Positions 8,907-14,187 of a stretch of 14,187 nt of DNA are shown one piece after another. The stretch lies in NCBI GenBank assembly GCA_028565715.1, contig JAOXYC010092224.1, forward strand, positions 1 through 14,187, written 5' to 3'. The DNA is from Phoronis pallida. Lineage: Eukaryota; Phoronida; Phoronidae. Below the pieces are notes generated by a model. That model saw only the letters and a list, made by a program, of their open reading frames with translations. It was not told the DNA's origin and did not search any database. Position 1 is the first letter of the stretch; every line of letters starts with the position of its first letter. The position numbers were made by a program, and so were the translations under genes.

Positions 8907-8978
8907 AACTGGTTAGCTTAGATGGTAGAGTATCTGACTGGCAATCAGGAGGCCTGGGTTCGATTCCCAGATCAGTTC
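8907..8978 (+). tRNA. tRNA-like cloverleaf, anticodon GGC (Ala by position); probably a SINE head
   Basis: All arms fold. The acceptor is AACTGGT/ATCAGTT (7 bp, one G-U). The D arm is GCTT/GAGT. The anticodon stem TCTGA/TCAGG closes loop CTGGCAA, giving anticodon GGC at 8940-8942. The variable loop is AGGC, and the T arm CTGGG/CCCAG closes TTCGATT. The A box (TAGCTTAGATGG, 8914-8925) and B box (GGTTCGATTCC, 8957-8967) are perfect, and TTTTT follows at 8983-8987 as a Pol III terminator. Against a working tRNA-Ala: eukaryotes normally read GCC with an AGC anticodon, the acceptor lacks a G1 start and G3:U70, and the discriminator is C. A relative with the same downstream tail at 10611-10675 favours a tRNA-derived SINE or tRNA pseudogene family. 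Confidence 0.55.
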
Positions 8979-8982
8979 AGAA

Positions 8983-8987
8983 TTTTT
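8983..8987 (+). terminator. Candidate RNA polymerase III terminator
   Basis: A TTTTT run starts five bases after the discriminator position of the tRNA-like unit. It could end a Pol III transcript of that unit, and it belongs to the tail shared with the second copy. Confidence 0.5.
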
Positions 8988-9019
8988 CTGTCTTTTCAAT
9001 ATTTTTTTTTGTGTTTAAG

Positions 9020-9139
9020 GTATCTGCTAGTCTAACAAAACTGGAAGGCGTATCCAGTTTTACAGAGTTTGTCCGTGCCTTCAGTCAATTTGGGAATGAG
9101 ATGGTTGAGTTAGCACATCTTACGGGTGATAGACAGAAT
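9020..9139 (+). CDS. CTNNAL1: Alpha-catulin coding exon c
   Basis: Forty codons, phase 0 to 0, residues 124-163 of the partial protein. It runs from VSASLTKLEGVSSFTEFV through RAFSQFGNEMVELAHLTGD to RQN. The FSQFGNEMVE and LTGDRQN motifs are diagnostic of catulin. The acceptor is the unusual TTTAAG (A instead of C or T at -3), behind a long T tract that is continuous with the SINE-like tail. The donor AAT|GTAAGT is strong. The exon start is fixed by frame and by alignment with family sequence beginning V-L-A after SRNK in vertebrates. Confidence 0.95.
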
Positions 9140-9514
9140 GTAAGTCACTCAATGACTAGTGAAACAATATGTCAGGGCTGATGGATTTATGTAAAATAAT
9201 TAATGATTGAAATGCCGCGTTTAGTTTACAAGTCCACCTTTTCCTCTCAATAATTTACTGAAAAGTGGTCTCTTGAAGGTAACGAGCAGTTGTTTCACCA
9301 TCAATTTGGAATTGGCAAAGGCTACCCTGACATTGTATACTAATAAAAGAGTTATTTAAAGATGTTCTAATCGATCACTTTCTGTCAGCAAAACACACAC
9401 ATTGGCTTGCATGAGTTAATATTAAGGTATAAGAGTGTGTTCTGACTACAGAGAACAATTTTACCTCCTATAAGTAGTGACAAATGAACTTAAGTAATTC
9501 CATTTCCTCTCCAG
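9140..9514 (+). other. Intron between exons c and d
   Basis: A 375-bp phase-0 GT-AG intron ending CATTTCCTCTCCAG. I see no repeat or RNA gene in it. Confidence 0.85.
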
Positions 9515-9604
9515 GATTTAAAAAGTGAGCGAGATCGAGCGAGAATAGCAGCAGCCAGATCTGTGCTAGAGAAATCTACTATGATGTTACTTACTTCTTC
9601 AAAG
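9515..9604 (+). CDS. CTNNAL1: Alpha-catulin coding exon d
   Basis: Thirty codons, phase 0 to 0, residues 164-193. It starts DLKSERDRARIAAARSVLE and ends STMMLLTSSK. The basic helix followed by AAAR-VLEK and TMMLLT matches the vertebrate catulin helix at the same place almost residue for residue. The acceptor CTCTCCAG and donor AAAG|GTAAAA are ordinary. The abundance of charged residues in the first half fits a surface helix of the bundle. Confidence 0.94.
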
Positions 9605-9900
9605 GTAAAATACGGAAGTTTATGTGCAACTCTAATTTATTCAAAATACAACAAAAAGTGAGAAATAGATAAGTGGCAGCCTTGGTTTTGTTTGTGATAT
9701 TTGAACATAAAAAAGCATGTCACATTATTCTGCAAAGGGTGAATGGCTTTGTTTTGAAATGTTTTTTCTATGCAAAATTTTACTACGCTAGCGTAAGATC
9801 CTCTTTTGATTTTTCATGAACAAGATCCACAAAGTAAAGATATATCTGTAAGAATAATCCCACACTGCAATGGTTTAATTTGAATGTGTTTTGTTTACAG
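9605..9900 (+). other. Intron between exons d and e
   Basis: A 296-bp phase-0 GT-AG intron ending TTTTGTTTACAG. It contains nothing recognisable. Confidence 0.85.
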
Positions 9901-9993
9901 ACCTACCTTCGTCACCCAGAGTGTGAGTCGGCCCGTCAATGTAGAGATACAGTTATCACACAGATGCATCACGCCATGTATATGATGCAGAAG
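9901..9993 (+). CDS. CTNNAL1: Alpha-catulin coding exon e
   Basis: Thirty-one codons, phase 0 to 0, residues 194-224. It opens TYLRHPECESARQCRDTV and ends MYMMQK. The TYLRHPECESA start corresponds to TCLRHPNCESA in vertebrate catulin; the second half is less conserved and rich in methionine and histidine. Acceptor TTTACAG and donor AAG|GTGAGT are both strong. The segment connects two helical bundles. Confidence 0.93.
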
Positions 9994-10326
9994 GTGAGTG
10001 AAACACATAGGATGATTGCTGTTTGGTCTGAAACAGTTCACAGAATATGATTTTTACTCAGGATTGTTAGAGAATGTCCATCTTTCTTCGTTTACTGAAA
10101 ATTGATTTTTCATGTTAGAAGTATTATACGCGCGATTTGCAAATGGCAAGTAATGGCTTTTGGTAAATTGTTTCTGGTAAAAAGAGAAGAGATTTCTATG
10201 CTGTGATCAAGGTAAATATTCAATTGATAACAAACATGACGTAACAGACATAATTTAAAAGAACTAGATTGTTTTGGTTTCCTATTTCCCGATATATGCC
10301 TTTTATTTAGAACTTTTTCCTTTCAG
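9994..10326 (+). other. Intron between exons e and f
   Basis: A 333-bp phase-0 GT-AG intron ending TTTTTCCTTTCAG. No repeat or gene was seen. Confidence 0.85.
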
Positions 10327-10461
10327 GTCATAGAAAGTGACTCTGGACTGTCAACCAATGGGAAGACATCTCCACGTCTAACACAAGTGAATGGTGATTC
10401 TGGTATTGGACTCTCTGTTGACCACCATCTTACTACACACCGAGTTATACAGGAATTTGAA
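10327..10461 (+). CDS. CTNNAL1: Alpha-catulin coding exon f (variable linker)
   Basis: Forty-five codons, phase 0 to 0, residues 225-269. It begins VIESDSGLSTNGKTSPRL, continues through TQVNGDSGIGLSVDHHL, and ends VIQEFE. It is rich in Ser, Thr, Gly and Asn and reads like a flexible linker, in contrast to the helical exons around it. The equivalent vertebrate stretch is also divergent but keeps a hydrophobic/acidic end (IKEF). It contains SP and S/T-rich sites that might be phosphorylated, which is inference. Acceptor TTTCAG and donor GAA|GTAAGA are good, and frame and position leave little doubt that it is coding. Confidence 0.9.
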
Positions 10462-10610
10462 GTAAGAAAATTATGTACTCTAAATAAAGAAACATTTTCT
10501 GTTTGCTGTTCCTACAAAGCCATTTTGTCTTATCAGTTATCGGCTCTTTCCATAAGAATTTAATCAATATTATGTTGGCTTTGTTAAAAAATTGACTGAA
10601 AATATGAAGG

Positions 10611-10675
10611 CAATTGGTAGTTCAGTGGAAGCAGGAGATTCCCGGTCGAGAGTTCTGAATTTTTCTGACCTTTGG
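10611..10675 (+). mobile_element. Decayed copy of the tRNA-derived SINE-like element
   Basis: CAATTGGTAGTTCAGTGG matches the head and A box of the unit at 8907. GATTCCC is the remnant of the B-box arm, and AGTTCTGAATTTTTCTG then CCTTT matches the tail (one change in the core). About 25-30 bases of the central tRNA part, including most of the anticodon arm and the B box, are missing. It therefore cannot fold as a tRNA. Confidence 0.55.
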
Positions 10676-10765
10676 CTTTAAGTAAGAACCTAGTCATTTT
10701 GTATAAATTGTTATGTCCTTAATAACAGGTGGTTAGATCCACCATTGTACTCTGAAAAGAGGCAA

Positions 10766-10815
10766 TGTGACAAAATGGTTACCCCTGAAATGTGACAAAA
10801 TGGTTACCCCTGAAA
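10766..10815 (+). repeat. Perfect 2 x 25-bp tandem duplication
   Basis: A unit beginning TGTGACAAAATGGTTACCCC is repeated without mismatch at 10766-10790 and 10791-10815. It is purely intronic, and its perfect identity suggests a recent event that may vary between individuals. Confidence 0.95.
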
Positions 10816-10922
10816 TGAGTAATAATTATGATTTTATTCACTGACGAATAAATGTCCCCTGTTTAGATGGTTTTTGAACTGATTTTGATGTCATATATGA
10901 AATTTATTATTGTTCATTCCAG

Positions 10923-11126
10923 GATTTAGTTGAGATGACACGTGTCACACTGATTGGCCAGCATACGCAGGAGAAGCTCACGCAAAGTCTGGAACAAGTA
11001 ACGGAAATTGTTCAAGACTTTACAGATTCTGCATACACATCTCACGAACATCGGGAACGGATACTGTTACTATGTGAAAAAATCCGTCAGGAGTTACACT
11101 CTCTCTTCCGAGCAGGGTTAAGCATG
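10923..11126 (+). CDS. CTNNAL1: Alpha-catulin coding exon g
   Basis: Sixty-eight codons, phase 0 to 0, residues 270-337; the longest exon here. It opens DLVEMTRVTLIGQHTQEK, carries the hallmark block DFTDSAYTSHEHRERIL at residues 32-48 of the exon, and ends FRAGLSM. That block is identical to vertebrate catulin and closely related to the corresponding alpha-catenin helix (the M-domain region). The acceptor is TTCATTCCAG. The donor ATG|GTAGAG is mediocre, and reading through it meets TGA at 11136, so retention would truncate the protein after three extra residues. Confidence 0.96.
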
Positions 11127-11400
11127 GTAGAGCTATGACTTGAGTTTTAATTAGGGCTAGTCCAGCAAACAATGTATGTCCAGAGGAAAGGTACCTTGCT
11201 TAATTAAGCGTGTGGCTGGCAGAAATTAAAAATATATGGGGAATGGGTATTTTCTTAAAAAGATATAAAAAAGTATGAAAAAGTAATCGTATGCACGGGT
11301 AGGTTGGTTGAACCCAATTAATGGGTCGTTGTCCCAAAGCAAAAGCGTCTGTTTAAGAAGTAAAACTAACATGTTTCATAACATATCTTCGTTTTTGCAG

Positions 11401-11487
11401 AATCAAAAAGAAAATTCAAGAGCTAGTCAAGAATTTGAGACTGCTATCATTCAAACAAAAAATGCTGCAAGAGGATTAAGAAAACAG
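11401..11487 (+). CDS. CTNNAL1: Alpha-catulin coding exon h
   Basis: Twenty-nine codons, phase 0 to 0, residues 338-366: NQKENSRASQEFETAIIQ, then TKNAARGLRKQ. It is a predicted amphipathic helix with the E-hydrophobic spacing of the vertebrate segment SIAEELELSILKI, and conservation is moderate. Acceptor TTTTTGCAG and donor CAG|GTAAGG are strong. The preceding 274-bp intron and the following 201-bp intron contain nothing notable. Confidence 0.92.
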
Positions 11488-11688
11488 GTAAGGCTGTTAT
11501 TATATCTCTAATTATTGATTAAATGTCTGTGTGTACCTTTTGCTTAACAAAAATGTTGAAAATCCTATTAAAACAAAGTTATAGTCATCAGATATTGATC
11601 AGAAACCTCTTATTAATAAATAAAATCAAAGAAATATAAAATTCTGTTTTCCCTGCGATCTTTCACTATTTTGTTTTGTATTCCTCAG

Positions 11689-11847
11689 CTCCTGGATTGT
11701 ACTATGGACCAAGCATCAGAAGTGTTCCGTGCTAATGAAGACCATGATATTCTGTTGGCATTGAAAACTGCTGGTTTAAGTGGAGAGACGATGGTTATTG
11801 AGGAACTTAGTATTAAACTAGAAGAACATTCGGAACAGTTGCAAGAG
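11689..11847 (+). CDS. CTNNAL1: Alpha-catulin coding exon i
   Basis: Fifty-three codons, phase 0 to 0, residues 367-419. It begins LLDCTMDQASEVFRANED, continues HDILLALKTAGLSGE, and ends KLEEHSEQLQE. The ALK-TG core and the K-EQ-EQL pattern match vertebrate catulin (VLKALKLTGVEGN and SEQKEQL). Acceptor TATTCCTCAG and donor GAG|GTGGGT are acceptable. The charged end continues the helix into the next exon. Confidence 0.93.
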
Positions 11848-12188
11848 GTGGGTTACTAGGAACACTTTCTAATTTTTGAAATTGGATATTAAAGTTAAGT
11901 TACTGTCTCTGCCTTAAAAACTATAAGAATATATAAAAAGTGTCCGTTCATATCTAGGCTTTTTGACTTTGACAAACAAAATAAAACTGTGTGATGATTC
12001 AATTTTCTCAAAAACTCCTACAGATTTTTAAAACTTTTTTGACTGGTTCAAATTTCTTCAAAATTAACTGAAAATCATACTTCACTAACAATCAACGCAT
12101 TAAAAAGTCACTATTATCTGTTTTGTTTCAGTAAGGTCGAATTTTTGGTTAACCTATTCATGAACCTCAGTTTTCCATTGTTTTTTAG
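11848..12188 (+). other. Intron between exons i and j
   Basis: A 341-bp phase-0 GT-AG intron ending TTGTTTTTTAG. I see nothing in it. Confidence 0.85.
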
Positions 12189-12281
12189 CTTGCCAAGTTA
12201 TTACATAATGTAGCCACTACAGAAGCATTGATGATTGTAGCTGAACACACAGAGGGCGTCATCAAAAGTCTGGCACCTCAG
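12189..12281 (+). CDS. CTNNAL1: Alpha-catulin coding exon j
   Basis: Thirty-one codons, phase 0 to 0, residues 420-450: LAKLLHNVATTEALMIVA, then EHTEGVIKSLAPQ. It corresponds to the CRLLRHISGTEPLEIT region in vertebrates. The shared pattern LL-H-hydrophobic followed by a threonine/acidic turn and a helix is visible. Acceptor TTTTTTAG is good. The donor CAG|GTTTGA is the weakest in the gene, making this exon a candidate for occasional skipping without loss of frame. Confidence 0.92.
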
Positions 12282-12851
12282 GTTTGAAAAATATTGTACA
12301 AACTCATTACAGATATCCAGTAATTCAATGGTCTTAATGCATTTTTCTGAACCAAAATTCCAAAAAGTTATTGTTTCAAGATTTGGAGTTATTATTTCTA
12401 AGGACTTTTGTATTTGACAAAATGAGGGTACTTGAATTTCGCCTAATATACGTAACATTTTTTATAGCATGTCAAGTCTCAACTCTCTAGCTTATGGTTT
12501 TCAGTGTTTTAATTCTAAATGGTCACTAAAAGTAACCGACTTCCAGTTTTGAGGACCACATGGCCCATCTGGAACAACCTAAAACTTTGATTCTCGTGTA
12601 CATTGAATCTCCAGTATAAATGGTCGGGTAGCCTGGATGAACCTTTGTATGTTTTTGAATTGTAATTACATTACGTCCCTTTCCTCACTGAAACTGTGAC
12701 GTGTTATTTCTAATGAAAAAACATGAGTGAGATTTAACATAGAAATTCTTTAATATGTTTAAACATAATAAGTTAGAAAAAACACAACAATGTTGAGATT
12801 CATTTTGTCAATTGACGTTTCAGTTTATAAAAAATTGATTCATATTTACAG
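12282..12851 (+). other. Intron between exons j and k
   Basis: A 570-bp phase-0 GT-AG intron ending CATATTTACAG. It holds a chance - strand open frame (12201-12458, overlapping exon j) and no recognisable element. Confidence 0.85.
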
Positions 12852-13037
12852 ATAGTATTTGCTGCTAAGACTCTAGCCAAGAACACATCTAGTAAGATAG
12901 CCAAGGAAACCCTAGATGTATTCTCCGACTCGTGGCAGTGCCAACTCAATGACTTATCTTCTCTCGTCAAGGATGTCAACGAGATATGTCAGGGGCGACG
13001 GGATAAACAGGTCTATAGCTCACTCCCGAGGCCTGGG
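12852..13037 (+). CDS. CTNNAL1: Alpha-catulin coding exon k
   Basis: Sixty-two codons, phase 0 to 0, residues 451-512. It starts IVFAAKTLAKNTSSKIAK, continues ETLDVFSDSWQCQLNDLS, and ends QVYSSLPRPG. SSKIAKE-LDVF, the W-Q--DLS pattern, the EI--GRR turn and LP-P near the end all align with vertebrate catulin. The next family segment (rich in K, S and P, then AKLGLKLGLL) is not found before the window ends, so the gene continues beyond it. Donor GGG|GTAGGT is reasonable. If the intron is retained, 17 codons follow before TAA at 13089-13091. Confidence 0.94.
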
Positions 13038-13213
13038 GTAGGTGGCGCTGTGTATTACTATGTCACCTTTGCTGAAGAGGGTGATGCTTAAACTAGTAAA
13101 ATGAATAGTTTGTTTTGTGGCAGCCATGCGTTCGTGTAGAAAGGCGGATTTTTAGCCTGTTTCAATAGTATTGAAACTGAATAATGGGGTTTGTTTGAGG
13201 CTATTTGTACAAT

Positions 13214-13480
13214 CAAGAACCCATCAGGATAGAATGTGCAGCTTGGCCAGCCGCGCTACGCTAAAATTTACGATATTTTTAAAAATGCAGTAAAAATCTC
13301 GGATTTTTTTGCATCAAAGTAGAGTTCGAGGGCCTGTTTAACCAATGTGAAAGTTTCATTACAATCGTTGATCGTTAAGTTAGTTAATTCGCAATAAGTC
13401 AAAATATCCCGTTCACAACGATCTATGGCACCTGTTTTGATTAGTTTATACACGTGACACTTGGAGGCGCAGTAGTCGCA
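13214..13480 (-). mobile_element. Second member of the 4.05-kb element family, inverted and diverged
   Basis: Read on the - strand, 13214-13480 is alignable with 4170-4438 on the + strand. The shared end starts CAAGAAC, followed by the GGCC-rich block and CTACGCTAAAAT. A 31-bp block at 13348-13378 is identical to the reverse complement of 4276-4306. The remaining similarity is clear but imperfect, roughly three quarters identical by eye. Past about 13480 the similarity to the left half of the 386-bp element stops. The matching second TIR was not found, so this copy is either truncated or part of a longer element running to an end I cannot define. Confidence 0.82.
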
Positions 13481-13498
13481 ATTTCCATATGTATTCGT
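13268..13498 (-). pseudogene. Uninterrupted 76-codon frame inside the element, possible transposon-gene fossil
   Basis: The frame is open from 13498 down to TAA at 13268-13270 on the - strand. It has no obvious ATG. It reads with Cys-rich spacing near its start (GNCDYCASKCHVYK), then IDRCERDILTYCELTNL and TINDCNETFTLVKQALE, and ends FLKIS. The related element at 4.2 kb has the same frame without indels over about 130 bases (ISIYCELSNLTINDCNETF is visible) but carries stop codons. I do not recognise the protein. It might be the remains of an element-encoded gene or a chance frame. Confidence 0.35.
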
Positions 13499-13504
13499 CT
13501 AGCC

Positions 13505-13529
13505 GTCTGCGAAGTCTGACTTCGCAGAC
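13505..13529. repeat. Perfect 11-bp hairpin, 3-nt loop
   Basis: GTCTGCGAAGT and ACTTCGCAGAC pair perfectly around CTG. It is far too perfect for AT-rich background and lies just beyond the end of the recognisable element copy, so it may be part of that element. Confidence 0.9.
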
Positions 13530-13562
13530 AGGTTTAAACAACATTTGCCCATAGGTGACTGT

Positions 13563-13611
13563 CAATTAGCATCTTTCAGATGCTCAATTAGCATCTTTCA
13601 GATGCTAATTG
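13563..13611. repeat. Tandem 22-bp duplication ending in a perfect 12-bp hairpin
   Basis: CAATTAGCATCTTTCAGATG followed by CT occurs twice in tandem (13563-13584 and 13585-13606). Each unit holds AGCATCT/AGATGCT around TTC. In the second unit the pairing extends to 12 bp (13585-13596 with 13600-13611), because AATTG follows. Confidence 0.93.
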
Positions 13612-14187
13612 CATCGCCGTATGCCTATTAGTGAGGGTAAAGGAGCGAAAGGACAGATCGCCATTTTTTTCCCATTTTCTATGATCGAATATCTGGTAAT
13701 TGGCAGCCACCTGTGCATTTGCCTATCAAGTTGACGATGACTGGAAAAGCCCCATATCGCCTGTTTTGAAAAATGACAGGTGATAAAATCACCCACATTC
13801 GATCGAATAAATACGTGTTATATCAAAAAAAAATGTTGAAGGCTTCTAGTTTGCATGTTGACCGGGCACGTTTTCAACTTCTAAAACTGCTCAATTGAAT
13901 CACGTCATCTGGTCATCAGAACTACCATTATTGTTTTTTCTTTGAAGCCGGATTTGACCAGCGTTATCAAGTCTACAAAGAGATTTCCTGAGATTTTAAA
14001 GAACACATTAAATTATTTTATACTGGCAGTAAACTTAGTTAACACAGCGGATAAATCAACTGGGATGAGTGAATTTAACCGGTTGAAAAAGTCAAGAGCT
14101 TGACCTACATGTAGCCGGCCAACATAACTCTTATACGCGCTTGTATGCAAATATATGCTGACATCTAAGCAGTGAGCCAATCACCGC

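Larger units (their letters stand above)
8907..9000 (+). mobile_element. tRNA-derived SINE-like element, intact copy
   Basis: The tRNA-like head is followed by AGAATTTTTCTGTCTTTT. The decayed copy at 10611-10675 has a matching head start (TAGTTCAGTGG), a B-box remnant GATTCCC, and the same tail GAATTTTTCTG then CTTT. Shared sequence beyond the tRNA part is not expected for independent tRNA genes. The true 3' end and target duplication could not be fixed. Confidence 0.5.
8564..9019 (+). other. Intron between exons b and c
   Basis: A 456-bp phase-0 intron. Its distal part is taken up by the tRNA-like unit at 8907-8978 and its T-rich tail, which runs directly into the acceptor TGTGTTTAAG at 9019. 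The first 340 bases show nothing recognisable. Confidence 0.85.
10462..10922 (+). other. Intron between exons f and g
   Basis: A 461-bp phase-0 GT-AG intron. It carries the decayed SINE-like copy at 10611-10675 and the perfect 25-bp tandem duplication at 10766-10815. Confidence 0.85.
7261..13037 (+). other. CTNNAL1: Alpha-catulin gene, internal part (11 coding exons)
   Basis: Joining the eleven exons listed below gives 512 uninterrupted codons. These align from end to end, in order, with vertebrate alpha-catulin as I remember it, from just after its first exon to roughly three quarters of its length of about 730 residues. Catulin is a vinculin/alpha-catenin family scaffold. Published work links it to RhoGEF (ARHGEF1/Lbc) signalling and to the dystrobrevin complex; in nematodes the orthologue ctn-1 helps localise BK channels. 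All internal introns are GT-AG. The first exon (with the start codon) and the C-terminal exons are outside the window, so the gene is partial because of the window and not broken. No frameshift or stop interrupts the joined exons. An alpha-catenin paralogue is less likely because LTGDRQN and DFTDSAYTSHEHRERIL are arranged as in catulin. Confidence 0.93.
13038..14187 (+). other. Intron after exon k, incomplete
   Basis: At least 1150 bp with no further catulin exon. It holds the inverted element copy (13214-13480) and two perfect hairpins (13505-13529 and 13585-13611). The remainder, 13612-14187, shows only a 63-codon open frame on the - strand (13605-13796) that I do not recognise. Confidence 0.75.

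Noticed and set aside
8906-8978. Reading the tRNA-like unit as tRNA-His because an extra G-C pair can form with the C discriminator.
   Set aside because: The anticodon is GGC, not GTG, and the extra G of tRNA-His is added after transcription in eukaryotes.
12201-12458. - strand open frame opposite exon j and the following intron.
   Set aside because: It is a shadow frame with no similarity and spans a clear splice donor of the + strand gene.
13605-13796. 63-codon - strand frame beginning MGDFITCHF.
   Set aside because: It looks somewhat protein-like but has no recognised motif and overlaps the hairpin region. Without other copies it cannot be supported.

Overview
The window is AT-rich metazoan nuclear DNA. 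It carries the middle of one intron-rich gene on the + strand, and the rest is intron sequence filled with small non-autonomous mobile elements and repeats. Eleven consecutive coding exons between 7261 and 13037 splice, with GT-AG introns, into 512 codons of an open reading frame recognisable as alpha-catulin (CTNNAL1, alpha-catenin/vinculin superfamily). Family landmarks recur in order: RVGQAVNLAV, LADRVVIKQI, FSQFGNEMVE, LTGDRQN, DFTDSAYTSHEHRERIL and SSKIAKE. The similarity to vertebrate catulin, together with short introns (about 200 to 930 bases) and a tRNA-derived SINE-like family, suggests an invertebrate, plausibly a marine one (mollusc, hemichordate or similar). The phylum cannot be fixed from this sequence.

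Layout: 1-7260 has no exon I can support. It is best read as part of the large first intron, because the first exon here begins where exon 2 of vertebrate catulin begins. This stretch holds a 386-bp terminal-inverted-repeat element with a 7-bp target duplication (4046-4445), a 350-bp foldback element flanked by TTAA (6861-7210), a pair of dispersed repeats near 5.1 and 5.8 kb, and several smaller duplications. From 7261 to 13037 exons alternate with introns. Intron 8564-9019 contains a cloverleaf-capable tRNA-like unit with perfect A and B boxes. A decayed relative that shares its 3' tail lies in intron 10462-10922, so the pair looks like a SINE family and not a lone tRNA gene. From 13038 to the end lies the next intron. 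It contains an inverted second copy of the 386-bp element family with an uninterrupted reading frame, then two perfect hairpins.

The protein would be a cytoplasmic scaffold of helical bundles. The 5' exon (initiator methionine) and the C-terminal exons lie outside the window. The most interesting structure is in the mobile elements: two insertions sit almost against 3' splice sites of the gene, and the related pair at 4.2 and 13.3 kb shares a conserved, protein-like core. I see no CRISPR, operon, rRNA or clear viral gene.
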